Origin: Microbulbifer variabilis
GTDB lineage: Bacteria > Pseudomonadota > Gammaproteobacteria > Pseudomonadales > Cellvibrionaceae
Assembly (NCBI RefSeq): GCF_020524905.1
Contig: NZ_JAIVKI010000013.1
Coordinates: forward strand, 62,001 to 126,000
Reading direction: 5' to 3'
DNA length: 64,000 nucleotides
The translations under genes and the position numbers were made by a program. Shown one piece after another: positions 35,363 to 44,517 of the stretch (position 1 is the stretch's first letter; each line of letters opens with the position of its first letter). The notes below the pieces were generated by a model. That model ran no database searches. It saw nothing but the letters and a program-made list of their open reading frames with translations, and was not told the DNA's origin.

Positions 35363-35608
35363 GTGGGACGCAAATTAATCTGGTCAGGTATTTTGATTAC
35401 TTTATTAAGTGGTTGCATCTCCCTCATGGAGGAAACTGTCACAAAAAGAGCACCCTTTGACTTAAACTGTGACGCTAAATCATTGACCATTCACCAACTA
35501 GACCGACGCACATACGGTGCTTCCGGCTGTAATAAGCTTGCCTCATACATTTTAGAAGGGCCTTGTGCAGGACCGGGAAGCCCCTGTGTGGCCGTAATGA
35601 ATTCGTAA
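35363..35608 (+). pseudogene. Small lipoprotein gene truncated at its 3' end by the IS66-ended unit
   Basis: An 81-residue product from GTG 35363 (AAAGGA upstream). The signal peptide ends in a lipobox (ITLLSGC), so it is a predicted lipoprotein. Later Cys residues (LNCDAK, SGCNKL, EGPCAGPGSPC) suggest disulphides. The last codons AAT TCG TAA run into the IS66 terminal repeat starting at 35605, so the stop codon is supplied by the element. Joining 35363-35604 directly to 39005 gives ...AVMNSTIDEQKL and a stop at 39027-39029, an 88-residue protein. The truncated form may still be functional, as only the final seven residues are lost. Confidence 0.75.
35597..35604. repeat. Left target-site duplication
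   Basis: ATGAATTC, matching GTGAATTC at 38997-39004 at 7 of 8 positions. Confidence 0.7.
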
Positions 35609-35620
35609 CTACTCACTCCC

Positions 35621-35800
35621 CTAACTGTAAATTTTGCCACCCAAGGCCATTTGTATACCCACCAGTGGATTAATACCTTTATTCGCCATCGCCTCCAAAT
35701 AACTGGATATTCTGCAGTAAGCCCTCGCGTATTTCTCCACTCTAAAACAACCTGATACCTTTTGTTTGACTATTGGGCCGCGTAAATAATAATACAACTT
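35621..35800 (-). pseudogene. IS66-family transposase, C-terminal fragment
   Basis: The minus-strand frame gives VKQKVSGCFRVEKYARAYCR, then ISSYLEAMANKGINPLVGIQ, and ends QMALGGKIYS at 35621. This is the C-terminal signature of IS66 transposases (KvSGcFRt..gAra..rirSYi...rKqg.n.l). The larger, decayed copy at 37410-38840 carries the same segment with differences, so the two are separate copies rather than one. Homology stops just upstream of VKQKV, where the sequence passes into the IS4-family fragment. Confidence 0.8.
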
Positions 35801-35879
35801 GTTCATGGTTCTTCTGCCGTTCCCACAGACCCCCATCCCGTATTGCAGCGGAGCGGCCATCCCGACAGGAAAGACTCTT

Positions 35880-36277
35880 TAGTTACAGAATATCAAGACA
35901 ACCCTGGGAGTGGAGACATTGAAGGACAAGATGGCAGCGATGTGCAAAAAAAGAACTGCGGGTTTATTTCCTGCGTACAATTTGATCCGATTATTGATGG
36001 TCGATACGGCTTCGCAGGCTGGCGCTCTGCCACGCCAATTGAGCTTCAAGCACACGTTACAAATTTGGGCCGCCTGGAGTCAACGGCAGAGTCTGTCAAG
36101 CCGGGAGGAAGAGACAGAAATTTTGTTTGTCCTCATTGCCCAAAACGCGCGTGAAAACGCCCTAATAGAATTGAACCACGGGCAGTGAGGCGGAGTCCGA
36201 AACCTTTTATACAGTTGAAAACGTCCCGGGAAACAGCGCGTAATCGAATTATAAAACGCAGCCAAGGGAAAACATAG
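35880..36277 (+). pseudogene. IS4-family transposase, C-terminal fragment with frameshifts
   Basis: The plus strand encodes LQNIKTTLGVETLKDKMAAM, then LFPAYNLIRLLMVDTASQAG and LPRQLSFKHTLQIWAAWSQ, matching the end of IS4-family transposases (lrsiKttlgmd.LrckTpemv.kei...lLAYNLiR). At about 36145-36166 the frame shifts, and the last part continues as RIEPRAVRRSPKPFIQLK to KRSQGKT with a stop at 36275-36277, the usual Arg/Pro/Lys-rich tail. The front three quarters of the gene and any terminal repeat are missing. It lies against the IS66 3' fragment, so one element was cut by the other or by deletion. Confidence 0.75.
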
Positions 36278-36463
36278 AGCTTAATTAAGTAACATTAACC
36301 AAGTTACCGAACACGCTAGTCGGACACTTCGTTGGCCCACTCGTAAAAGCTAGAACATCCCAAAAACTGGTCACCGCCTGCTTGTCTTCTTACCCTTTTT
36401 ATTCTATTACGCAGCTGTTTCCTATGGTTTCAACGCCTTTTTAAACTTCCAAAAACACTAGAC

Positions 36464-37048
36464 TCACTTCCTCCACCCACCTCCAGGAGCACGATATACT
36501 CCAGGTTTTGGAGCTGGCTTCGCGGGAGCTGCTATCGAGCTTGATGATGAAGAGGGGGAGGATGCAGCTGCAGCAGTGTGTGCCACTATGCAAGTTGCTA
36601 CAAGTTCAAGCGGCGTCCCTGGTGCAGCCACTGCTCCCGGGGCTGCGGGAACACCAGATGCTCCAGGCAACTTAGCTACCATTAAATCTCTCCTTAACTT
36701 CGCTGTCTTTTTCCTGGTTTCTGGGGCTACCCCCAATTCTGAAATATCACGTTGACCGGGTTGGCCTGGAAATAAATCATAACTACCATTCTTAAAAATA
36801 TGATATGTTACCGATATCCTACTATCCCACCCATCTTCTTTCGGCTCCAAAGTCACAGTGATATGTTCTTCGCTTTCTTCAGGGCTGCTGTGCCACCAAA
36901 CACGAACAAATACGTTGATTTCTGTACTATCAGGCGCCCGCTTTAGAAGAGAATCGTCAGTTGAATCCGCTATTTTCTGAAATTCTTGTTTCACCTCTTC
37001 ATCGCTTCCGAAATTTGATCTCACACGATTATTGAATGTAAGCGTCAT
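36464..37048 (-). CDS. Unrecognised protein, possible cargo of the IS66-ended unit
   Basis: About 194 residues from ATG 37048, which has GGAGA upstream; the frame also has an ATG at 37063 that overlaps this site. No signal peptide or membrane segment. Residues 1-130 look folded, with alternating strands (INVFVRVWWHSSPEESEEH, ITVTLEPKEDGWDSRISVTY). The last 70 are low-complexity Ala/Pro/Ser/Gly (ASSPSSSSSSIAAPAKPAPK) ending GGGWRK. No transposition motif is present, so it is passenger rather than transposase. I cannot assign a function; toxin, antitoxin or immunity roles are not supported by any motif I see. Confidence 0.5.
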   Translation of the reverse strand: MTLTFNNRVRSNFGSDEEVKQEFQKIADSTDDSLLKRAPDSTEINVFVRVWWHSSPEESEEHITVTLEPKEDGWDSRISVTYHIFKNGSYDLFPGQPGQRDISELGVAPETRKKTAKLRRDLMVAKLPGASGVPAAPGAVAAPGTPLELVATCIVAHTAAAASSPSSSSSSIAAPAKPAPKPGVYRAPGGGWRK

Positions 37049-37406
37049 CTTTAATATCTCCATATATATTCATTGAGAGCCCCTCAAATTAAATCTATAG
37101 TCCTGCAATATGTATATCATGGGAGATAAAAGGACATCACGGTTTCTTACAATTTGCAGGAAAATATTCTATAATAGCAAGGGCAGACAGTGTGTTTATC
37201 GACGAACTCTGTAGTGATTTGCCCTATTGATCCCCACTCGACATATCCTCCAATAGTTCCTGAGTTAATGGGCCTATGAACCTCTTTATCATGATGTTGG
37301 TTAGTCGAGAGGATTTTTTGTCACAAGATAGATTTCTACCCAGTTTCATCTTCAGCTCGTCAATTATCTGAGTGATTTTCTTACTTTCGATTAAAAACCT
37401 CTCCTT
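37049..37406. other. Non-coding stretch between unrecognised gene and internal IS66 end
   Basis: AT-rich, presumably holding the promoter of the minus-strand gene. No ORF, hairpin or RNA gene that I can support. Confidence 0.4.
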
Positions 37407-37409
37407 TAA

Positions 37410-38840
37410 CTACTCACAGGGTTCAGCGTAAATCTGTCCCGACAATGCCATTTGTATTGTAACAATCGGATTGGATCCTTTGCTGGCTATAGTCTGCAAG
37501 TAACTGGAAACTCGACAATATGTCGGTGCGCAATGTGGTTTCCTAAAGCAGCCTGAAACCTTTTGTTTAACCTTGCTCTTTCACAAATCGTGTTCAGCGC
37601 GATTATTAGCAAAAGAGACTGTTGACTCTCTGGAAAACAACAAAATTGCAGCTTCATATTCTTTTAATCTTCCCCATAAATTTTGTGCATCCGATTTTGT
37701 GATTCTTCCCCTCTGGCCGTTTTGACGAAGGGGAACCTCTGGCATCTCTTTCTCTCCAATGGTTAAAATATCTCTATAACATTTCTGTAAGCTGGCATAC
37801 TCTGCAAGACTAAGTTTTTCCTCTTGTTCCGTTTTGAAACCTTCGCATTGGTCTCCTGCAACAGAGCCTTCAAATATTCCGCCCACAAATAGCCGTTGGA
37901 CTCAACCACAAAAGTCAATTCACGCAATAAATGCGAATCACACAACCTATGACCACAGTGATCATAGGACAGATAGGAAGCCCAGCAATCATGGATGATG
38001 GTTCCATCGTATCGAGGAATGATACCCATCACCTCAATGGCCTCCTTGCCACACTTCTGATGAAAAATTTCAACGTCATTTCTCCAGCAGAGTAGACATG
38101 TATCCATCGATTTTCCATTTCCAACCACAGAGATATTTCATCAACGTGCATAGCCGGCTGCAATAACAGCTGCGATGCACGACTTTCCCACACTTCCAAG
38201 GCCCGATGTAACTGAAGAACGTACTTCAGCATGGTCGTCTCAGAAATGACCATGCCGATAAGTGCTTTGATGGGTTGCTGAACACGGCTCAAGGAAATCA
38301 TTTGTACCACGAGCAAGCTGAGAAGATATGCTTTTATACCGGCACCGTATTGCAAGGCGCCTTGCATATCGGCTAGAAATATCCCTTTGTTCTTGCCATG
38401 GCAAACAGGGCACTCTTTTATTTCCGCATCAATATGCAAAACCACTTTTTGAAAGACAATGTCCACTTTTGTGCGCCGCTCAGGTGTATCACTGGGCAAA
38501 TCGCGAAGATTTTCGCCACAGGTATCGTAACTATTTACTCTGGCGCACTTTATATCTTCACTTGTTTGAGCAATGGAGAAGCGTTCTTCACTTCCCCTTT
38601 TACCCTTCCCCTTGGGGCCTTTAGCGATAATCGAAGATTAGTCTTTGGGTGTTTGAGATGAAGGCAGGCTGGAATTAACGTTGGTTTTGCTGGTATTCTT
38701 TTCCAGAAAAATGGCAATCAGCATTTCAAACAGCAACAGCAGGCCTTGAATAGCGTCATACTTTCTGAGTTGATTTTATTATTAGTGGAAAGAGTGCCGA
38801 ATTCAGATGTTAACCGCTCGAATTCTTCTCTTCGTGATGT
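37410..38840 (-). pseudogene. IS66-family transposase with several stops and frameshifts
   Basis: Read from the right: an N-terminal coiled segment, then NTSKTNVNSSLPSSQTPKD (the family's NSS..PPS linker), a basic stretch KGPKGKGKRG, a zinc-finger remnant CPVCHGK, GALQYGAGIKAYLLSL, AMHVDEISLWLEMENRWIHV (catalytic DDE region), IIHDCWASYLSYDHCGHRLC, HLLRELTFVVESNGYLWAEY, NNRAEH and the KQKVSGCF tail. Lesions: a frameshift near 38750, TAA at 38638-38640, frameshifts near 38100 and between 37890 and 37760, and TGA at 37581-37583. It is inactive unless complemented. Confidence 0.85.
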
Positions 38841-38852
38841 CGTGTTGACGTA

Positions 38853-38914
38853 GGCCATAGGCCATAGGCCATAGGCCATAGGCCATAGGCCATAGGCCAT
38901 AGGCCATAGGCCAT
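38853..38914. repeat. 7-bp tandem repeat, (GGCCATA) x 8 plus 6 bp
   Basis: Eight exact copies of GGCCATA followed by GGCCAT, between the right IS66 end and the transposase start. A short minus-strand frame crosses it as repeated AYGLWPM. Identity of all copies suggests recent slippage expansion. Confidence 0.95.
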
Positions 38915-38996
38915 TTTATATACTATAGAGCAACATTGGGAAGTTTTTATACGTTTATGAAGATCGACTCATTATTCAACGGGGGTGAGTAGTTAC

Positions 38997-39029
38997 GTGA
39001 ATTCTACCATTGATGAGCAAAAACTTTAA
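38997..39029 (+). other. Right target duplication and displaced lipoprotein 3' end
   Basis: GTGAATTC at 38997-39004 is the right flank. From 39005 the codons complete ...S-T-I-D-E-Q-K-L and a TAA at 39027-39029 when joined to the lipoprotein gene at 35363-35604. Confidence 0.65.
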
Positions 39030-39175
39030 TTACCACTCAAGCTTTAGATATCTGCGAAGTTGGATTTATTTCAAACTTACTTCGCAGACTCACTCCCACT
39101 TAAAAATTTTGGCCAACTTTTAAAATAACCTGAAACATCATCAAAATTAATGCACCAATGGAGTGTTGAACACAA

Positions 39176-39691
39176 ATGAAAGTAAGTACCCAGCGCTTAA
39201 CTATGTCACCAATCACCGAGGATGATTGGTCACTATTTGCGAGCTTGCATACTAATCCTCAAGTGATCCAGTTATGTTTCGATACGCCGGATGAAACAGC
39301 ATTAAAGTCTAAGTTTGAATCAAGGCTTGCCCGCTGGGATGCGAACTCTACTACTTGGTCGTGCATGACTATTATAGAAAAACTCTCCGGTCAGAAAATG
39401 GTTGTTACTGGCCTTCATTTAGAAGATGGCATAGCCGAAGTTGGCTATTTATTGTTACCAGAGTTCCATGGAAAAAGTTATGGTACCGAATCGCTTGCCG
39501 GCTTAATGGAATGGGCCTATTTAGAGTATGGTATTACGCACTATAAGGCAGTAGTAACAGAAGGTAACATTGCTTCAGAGCGGGTGCTCGGGAAGTGTGG
39601 CTTTCATCTTGATATGGTCATCCCAGAAGCCCATATGATTGGCGGAAAGACTTATGCCGATCATATTTATTTTCGAAAAATAGAGGCTTAG
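39176..39691 (+). CDS. GNAT-family N-acetyltransferase (RimJ/RimL type)
   Basis: 171 residues, standard for the GNAT_3 subgroup. It begins with the usual KVSTQRLTMSPITEDDW strand-helix (T.RL.l....DD). The acetyl-CoA loop is AEVGYLLLPEFHGKSYGTES, where the normal R/Q-x-x-G-x-G/A appears as HGKSYG. The C-terminal NIASERVLGKCGF matches the family's 'N..S.rvleK.GF'. It transfers acetyl from acetyl-CoA to an amine; the substrate cannot be told. No clear ribosome-binding site precedes the ATG. Confidence 0.9.
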   Translation: MKVSTQRLTMSPITEDDWSLFASLHTNPQVIQLCFDTPDETALKSKFESRLARWDANSTTWSCMTIIEKLSGQKMVVTGLHLEDGIAEVGYLLLPEFHGKSYGTESLAGLMEWAYLEYGITHYKAVVTEGNIASERVLGKCGFHLDMVIPEAHMIGGKTYADHIYFRKIEA

Positions 39692-39846
39692 ACAGAGTTT
39701 ACTTTGGCGAGACTTTGATGTTTTAGTACTCAAGGGCTAATAGAAAGATAAAAAATACAATGATTACTATATAACCTCTTTCGTTAACCCAAAAATGATC
39801 GCCTTTTTGAAGAGCTATTTACTTGTTGGTGTACTCATTAGGTGTG

Positions 39847-41235
39847 CTAACCAGATACCTCCTTCTTCTTGCTAGCTCCAACAAAAAACAGGCATCCAAC
39901 CAATCCTGCAAGAGCAAGATAGGCATTAACCGTAAATGCCCGGTCAATGCCTGAAGAAATATCAGGGGCAAAAGCCACGATAGTCGCATTCATACCAAGC
40001 CCAATAGCGCCGCCAGCAATTTTAAACATATATAAAACAGCCCCAGCAAGGCTTGCCCGACCTGGTGATACGGCAGTGATTGCAGCGGTGGTAATCGCAG
40101 GGTTGAATAGGCCAATGCCAGTACCTAGCATCGTCATACCCGGCAACAGGGCCAAAAATCCTGTATGGTCATCTAGATGAGACAGCATAAACATTCCCAC
40201 ACACATGCACAGTATCCCTGCCCCCGCCAGCCACCTTGGCCCAATGACTTCATAGAAACGTCCAGATAAATAGGCAAATACTCCAGAAATAACCATTAAG
40301 GGAATCAGTGACATACCGGACTGCATCGCACTGTATCCCTGTGTTTTTGTCAAAAACTGTGGGACATATAGTAGAGCTGAGAAATATAAGACAGCGACTA
40401 ATAGGGTGACAACACTTGCCGCAAGAAATTTCCTATTACCGATAACATCACCCGGAACCAGCGCATTGCGCCCTGTTCGATATTCAGTAATAGCAAACAC
40501 ACAAATAAACACACAAAATACTGTCAAGAGCGCGATAATTAATGGATGCTTGAAACCAATCTGCCCAGACATATCCAGAGCAAACAACAAACCAAATAAA
40601 GAAATTGAGAGAGTCGCGACCCCTGGATAGTCAATTTTCTCATCTGTTTGTTCAGGAGGCTCGAACGGAACCACCTTCCAGCATACAAACATGGCGAGTG
40701 AAGCAATGGGGATGTTGATTAAAAAAATCCAACGCCAACTTAAAAGGTCAGCCAGTGTCCCCCCCAATACCGGGCCTATGGCATTAGCGAAGGCACAAAC
40801 TGCCATAATTAACCCGCCAGCCTGGCCTGAGCGATCCTCGGGCATCAAGTTATAAGTCATCCCCAGGACGGATGGCCACATCATTGCCGCTCCGATCCCC
40901 ATCAAAGCCCTGGAAACCAAGAGCAGATAAACATTAACAGCCAAGCCACCAAGAAGTGAAAAGAACATAAAAACCAAGGTGCCACAAAAGAATATGTTTC
41001 TTCTACCATAGAGGTCAGCAAGGCGACCACCGGTGATAATTAACACACCAAATACCAATGCATAGCCATTAATGATCCACTGCGAGGTGGTTATGTCCAC
41101 GTTAAATTCATTTTCTATAGCAGGCAGTGCGGGGGCAAAAGCGGTAAAGTCATTAGCAACAAGGAACACTGCCATAGATAGGGCCGTGAGCCCTAAATAT
41201 TGCTCCCTGCCTAGAGAAGAATTTGACGCCGACAT
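39847..41235 (-). CDS. DHA2-type MFS exporter, third of three tandem paralogs
   Basis: 462 residues, multiple hydrophobic segments as in drug:H+ antiporters of the DHA2 subgroup. Seen: the acidic first-helix region (DFTAFAPALPAIENEFNVDI), MFS motif A (GGRLADLYGRR), a motif-C-like segment (ANAIGPVLGGTLADLLSWRW) and a second half with MTMLGTGIGLFNPAITTAA. It shares these phrases with the two genes upstream. It is the last gene in transcription order, 168 bp after the previous one. Inner-membrane proton-driven efflux of small organic compounds is likely; the substrate is unknown. Confidence 0.9.
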   Translation of the reverse strand: MSASNSSLGREQYLGLTALSMAVFLVANDFTAFAPALPAIENEFNVDITTSQWIINGYALVFGVLIITGGRLADLYGRRNIFFCGTLVFMFFSLLGGLAVNVYLLLVSRALMGIGAAMMWPSVLGMTYNLMPEDRSGQAGGLIMAVCAFANAIGPVLGGTLADLLSWRWIFLINIPIASLAMFVCWKVVPFEPPEQTDEKIDYPGVATLSISLFGLLFALDMSGQIGFKHPLIIALLTVFCVFICVFAITEYRTGRNALVPGDVIGNRKFLAASVVTLLVAVLYFSALLYVPQFLTKTQGYSAMQSGMSLIPLMVISGVFAYLSGRFYEVIGPRWLAGAGILCMCVGMFMLSHLDDHTGFLALLPGMTMLGTGIGLFNPAITTAAITAVSPGRASLAGAVLYMFKIAGGAIGLGMNATIVAFAPDISSGIDRAFTVNAYLALAGLVGCLFFVGASKKKEVSG

Positions 41236-41403
41236 AAATTGACTCCTTCTATACCACTTTAGAATTTCAATCTTGATCAGCGTTTTTTAATCATTCCTCA
41301 AGCAACCTCTTATATCCAAGCTTACTTACCAGTTTATTTCCAAAATATATACTTCGCATCAAGTTATAAGTTACTCTAAAATGAGCAACACGCTCCTTTG
41401 CCA

Positions 41404-42789
41404 CTAGCGCCCTGAAAGCACTTTAGGCAATGGCCCTGGAACAAAGAAAACAGCGATGATAAATGCACTGAGGGCAAAGTAGGCATTCACCGTATAGGCT
41501 CGACTAATACCTTCAACCACATCTGGGGCGAACGCCACGATAGTCGCATTGATCCCCAACCCCAATGCCCCTCCAGCAATCTTGAACATATATAGAATCG
41601 CACTAGCTAAGCTTGAACGACTTGAATCAACAACCGAAACAGCTACAGTGGTCACCGCTGGGTTAAACAGGCCTATACCAATACCTAGAATAATTAACCC
41701 GGGAATAAGCTCCAGATAATCAGCCTCATGATTAAGGTATGATAGGGAAAAAATCCCTGCTCCCTTACAGACAAGCCCTACACAGATCAAGATCTTAGCC
41801 CCTAACTGTTTATGGAGCGCCCCAGAAAGGTAGGAGGTCAAGGCAAAAGTAGCCATAAGAGGAACCATTGCGAATCCAGACTGGACAGCAGTAAACCCTC
41901 GATATTCAATGAAGAATTGTGGCATAAACAATAGGACCGCAAAAAACATCATTGCGGACAACAGCGTTACAATACTAACAACACAAAAGGTTTTATTTGT
42001 GATGATATCTGCCGGAACCAAAGCCATCTCTTGATTACGCCTCTCTAAAACGATAAAGAGACATATAAATATTAGGAATGCCATTAATAAATAGACTACC
42101 AGTGGATGCCTAAAACCAATCTCAGAGGCCAGATTCAAGGAAATTAAAAGACTAAATAGCGAGGCACTTAATGTGATGACTCCCAGGTAATCGACTTTCT
42201 CACGTGTACCAGTTGGAGCATCATCAGGCACTGGCTTCCAACATAATAGAATTGCTGTAAGAGCAAGGGGGATATTTATATAAAATATCCAGCGCCAGCT
42301 CAAATATTCTGCTAGAACACCACCAGCAATAGGCCCGACTATATTCGCCAGACCCAAGATTGCCATTAAACCTCCACCAACCTGGCCTGCATGCTCTTTA
42401 GACACCAAGCTATAGGTCATTCCTATAATTGATGGCCACATTAATGCCGCCCCTATGCCCATTAAACAGCGGACCACCAATAGCATCGCCATATCGATAG
42501 AAAGCCCACCTAGTAGTGAGCAAAGGGCAAAAATGCCAGTTCCCGCCATAAATGCGCGTTTTCTTCCAAAAATATCAGCCAAGCGCCCGCCAGTAACCAC
42601 CAAGATACCGAATACAAGCGCATAACCATTGATTACCCATTGTGAGGTAGTAATATCAAAACCAAATTCATTCTCTATGGCAGGTAGCGCGGGGGCAAAT
42701 GCACTCATATCAATAGCGATCAGAAAGAGGGCCAGGGCAGCTGAAGACAACCCATAGACCTGTGCCCTTGAAATCTTCGGTTGCTCCAC
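41404..42789 (-). CDS. DHA2-type MFS exporter, second of three tandem paralogs
   Basis: 461 residues. Same architecture and motifs as its neighbours: DMSAFAPALPAIENEFGFDI, motif A GGRLADIFGRKR, motif C LANIVGPIAGGVLAEYLSWR, and LGIGIGLFNPAVTTVAVSVV. The shared segment GGALGLGINATIVAFAPDV near the C-terminus is nearly the same in all three proteins. An 88-bp gap separates it from the first copy, 168 bp from the third. Probably an efflux pump; specificity is not visible. Confidence 0.9.
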   Translation of the reverse strand: MEQPKISRAQVYGLSSAALALFLIAIDMSAFAPALPAIENEFGFDITTSQWVINGYALVFGILVVTGGRLADIFGRKRAFMAGTGIFALCSLLGGLSIDMAMLLVVRCLMGIGAALMWPSIIGMTYSLVSKEHAGQVGGGLMAILGLANIVGPIAGGVLAEYLSWRWIFYINIPLALTAILLCWKPVPDDAPTGTREKVDYLGVITLSASLFSLLISLNLASEIGFRHPLVVYLLMAFLIFICLFIVLERRNQEMALVPADIITNKTFCVVSIVTLLSAMMFFAVLLFMPQFFIEYRGFTAVQSGFAMVPLMATFALTSYLSGALHKQLGAKILICVGLVCKGAGIFSLSYLNHEADYLELIPGLIILGIGIGLFNPAVTTVAVSVVDSSRSSLASAILYMFKIAGGALGLGINATIVAFAPDVVEGISRAYTVNAYFALSAFIIAVFFVPGPLPKVLSGR

Positions 42790-42877
42790 TAACCTACTTC
42801 CTTCAGCAGTTTTGGATGAGAACCAAAAAATAGGATATTTACTTCAGCCTTCTCCACATACTCCCTCATTTCAGCCA

Positions 42878-44287
42878 TTACCCCTCTTCCCGCTCTGGGA
42901 TTCTGGGTGCACTCATAAACAGAATCGCAATGACAAAGCCCACAAATGCAAAACAGGCATTCACTTCAAATGCCCGACTAATACCTGATGTTATATTCTG
43001 TGAAAAACCCAATATCGCTGCATTAACACCTAAACCAACAGCTCCCCCGGTAATTTTAAGCATATAGATAATGGCGCTCGCCAGGCTGGCACGGTTGGGA
43101 TTTACGATGGCAATAACCATCGTTGTAGTTGAGGGGTTAAATAGCCCTAGGCCCGCCCCTAAAATGATTAACCCAAAGATATACTCGTAACCTTGACTCA
43201 ATCTGGATAAAAAGAGCATTCCCAGACTCATACCAAGAATCCCAATACAGACCAATAGCTTCCCCCCTGTTCTCAGATATAATTTTCCTGCTATAAATGA
43301 CGTCAGCCCGAAAGCAACCATCATTGGAACCAGGACTAACCCTGACTGTATAGTAGAAAAGCCTCGCACATTGGTTAAGAATTGTGGCAGGTACAAAATA
43401 ACTGAGAAGAAAGTTACAGAGGTAAATAGTGTAACTGCACCTGCAGCCAAAAAACGCTTGTTTTCAACAATATCTGGTGGAATCAGCGCAATATCACGGG
43501 CTTTTATTTCTATAATAAAAAAAGCAACGCTGAATAATAAGAACAAAGATAACAGTCCCACCACTAAAGGGTTCAGAAAACCTTTCTCAGAAGCAAAGTT
43601 TAAGGCCAGGAGAAAACTTAATAGCGAACCTGTAAGGGCAGCAACACCAAGATAATCAATTTTTTCATCCGGATCAAAGGGAGCATCTAGAGGGATATAT
43701 TTCCAACACATATATACTGCAACGGAAGCAATAGGCAAATTGAAGAAAAATAACCAGCGCCAACTCAGTAGATCTGCCAATAAGCCACCGACAACCGGGC
43801 CGAGGGTATTGGCGAGGCCACAAACCGCCATAATCAATCCCCCAGTTTCCCCGGCACGCTCTTCCGGCATCAGGTTATAAGCCATGCCCAGAATCGCAGG
43901 CCACATGAGGGCAGCTCCCACACCCATCGCCGCCCGACTTCCCAGTAGCATTGGCACATTGATTGAAAGCCCCCCAACAAGGGAAAAGAGCAAGAAAATA
44001 CTGGCTCCTGCTATAAAAGTACGACGTCGACCGATAATGTCTGCTATACGGCCACCGGTAACAACCAGTACCCCAAAGACCAGTCCATAGCCATTAATAA
44101 CCCACTGTGAAGTGGTAATATCCATATTCATCTCCCTTTCGATCGCCGGGACCGCCGGGGAGAAGGCGCTAATATCGATAGCGATAATAAACAGAGCAAC
44201 GAATATGGCCAATAGGCCTAATCGGTTTGACTGCTGGGAGGACTCCTGCACGTACGCCATAAATGGTACCAGCTTCAGAGACTCCAA
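42878..44287 (-). CDS. DHA2-type MFS exporter, first of three tandem paralogs
   Basis: 469 residues. The N-terminus is about ten residues longer than in the other two copies (LVPFMAYVQESSQQSNRL). Motif A is GGRIADIIGRRR, motif C LANTLGPVVGGLLADLLSWR, late motif LGAGLGLFNPSTTTMVIAIV. As first gene in transcription order it should carry the promoter of the set, in the 230 bp upstream shared with the divergent DUF4174 gene. No local regulator gene (TetR or MarR) is present in this stretch. Confidence 0.9.
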   Translation of the reverse strand: MESLKLVPFMAYVQESSQQSNRLGLLAIFVALFIIAIDISAFSPAVPAIEREMNMDITTSQWVINGYGLVFGVLVVTGGRIADIIGRRRTFIAGASIFLLFSLVGGLSINVPMLLGSRAAMGVGAALMWPAILGMAYNLMPEERAGETGGLIMAVCGLANTLGPVVGGLLADLLSWRWLFFFNLPIASVAVYMCWKYIPLDAPFDPDEKIDYLGVAALTGSLLSFLLALNFASEKGFLNPLVVGLLSLFLLFSVAFFIIEIKARDIALIPPDIVENKRFLAAGAVTLFTSVTFFSVILYLPQFLTNVRGFSTIQSGLVLVPMMVAFGLTSFIAGKLYLRTGGKLLVCIGILGMSLGMLFLSRLSQGYEYIFGLIILGAGLGLFNPSTTTMVIAIVNPNRASLASAIIYMLKITGGAVGLGVNAAILGFSQNITSGISRAFEVNACFAFVGFVIAILFMSAPRIPEREEG

Positions 44288-44517
44288 TTAAAAATCAAGT
44301 CAGAAAGTTATCAGGCCCCTGCAATTCTTGGGTTTGGGACTTCTCTCAGTAACCCAGTGCTTATATCCAGGCCTCTTAAATAAGATCCACTAAAAACCAG
44401 GGTACCATCCCCTATTTCATTAACATGAGTAATCATGAGGGGCACCGTATAAGTCTAGTTGATATAACTCAGCTAAACTTAAGTGTATTTAGCAATCCAA
44501 ATAGCAGAGTTGTACTA

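Larger units (their letters stand above)
35605..38996. mobile_element. 3.39-kb unit with IS66-type ends, flanked by near-identical 8-bp repeats
   Basis: The left end reads GTAACTACTCACTCCCC and the right end GGGGGTGAGTAGTTAC, inverted repeats of each other over the first 12 bp or more. Flanks are ATGAATTC (35597-35604) and GTGAATTC (38997-39004), identical at 7 of 8 bases; 8 bp is the target duplication size known for IS66. Removing the unit and one flank restores an open lipoprotein frame. Contents from left: IS66 3' fragment, IS4-family fragment, unrecognised gene, decayed IS66 copy with its own internal end at 37407, 7-bp tandem repeat. It is either a composite transposon or one IS66 copy swollen by later insertions. 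Confidence 0.75.
37407..38996 (-). mobile_element. Full-length but decayed IS66-family copy
   Basis: 1590 bp. The inner end TAACTACTCAC at 37407 and outer end GTGAGTAGTTA at 38985-38995 form the terminal inverted repeat. A single transposase frame lies between them with no separate TnpA/TnpB genes, as in tnpC-only IS66 relatives. The bases flanking the inner end do not match those beyond the outer end, so this copy did not insert alone at its present borders. Confidence 0.7.

Noticed and set aside
35843-36154. A 103-codon plus-strand frame in the IS region
   Set aside because: The IS4-family match lies in the other plus-strand frames; this one is a shadow.
38853-38914. Short-period repeats considered as a CRISPR array
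   Set aside because: The unit is 7 bp with no spacers; no cas genes lie in the window.
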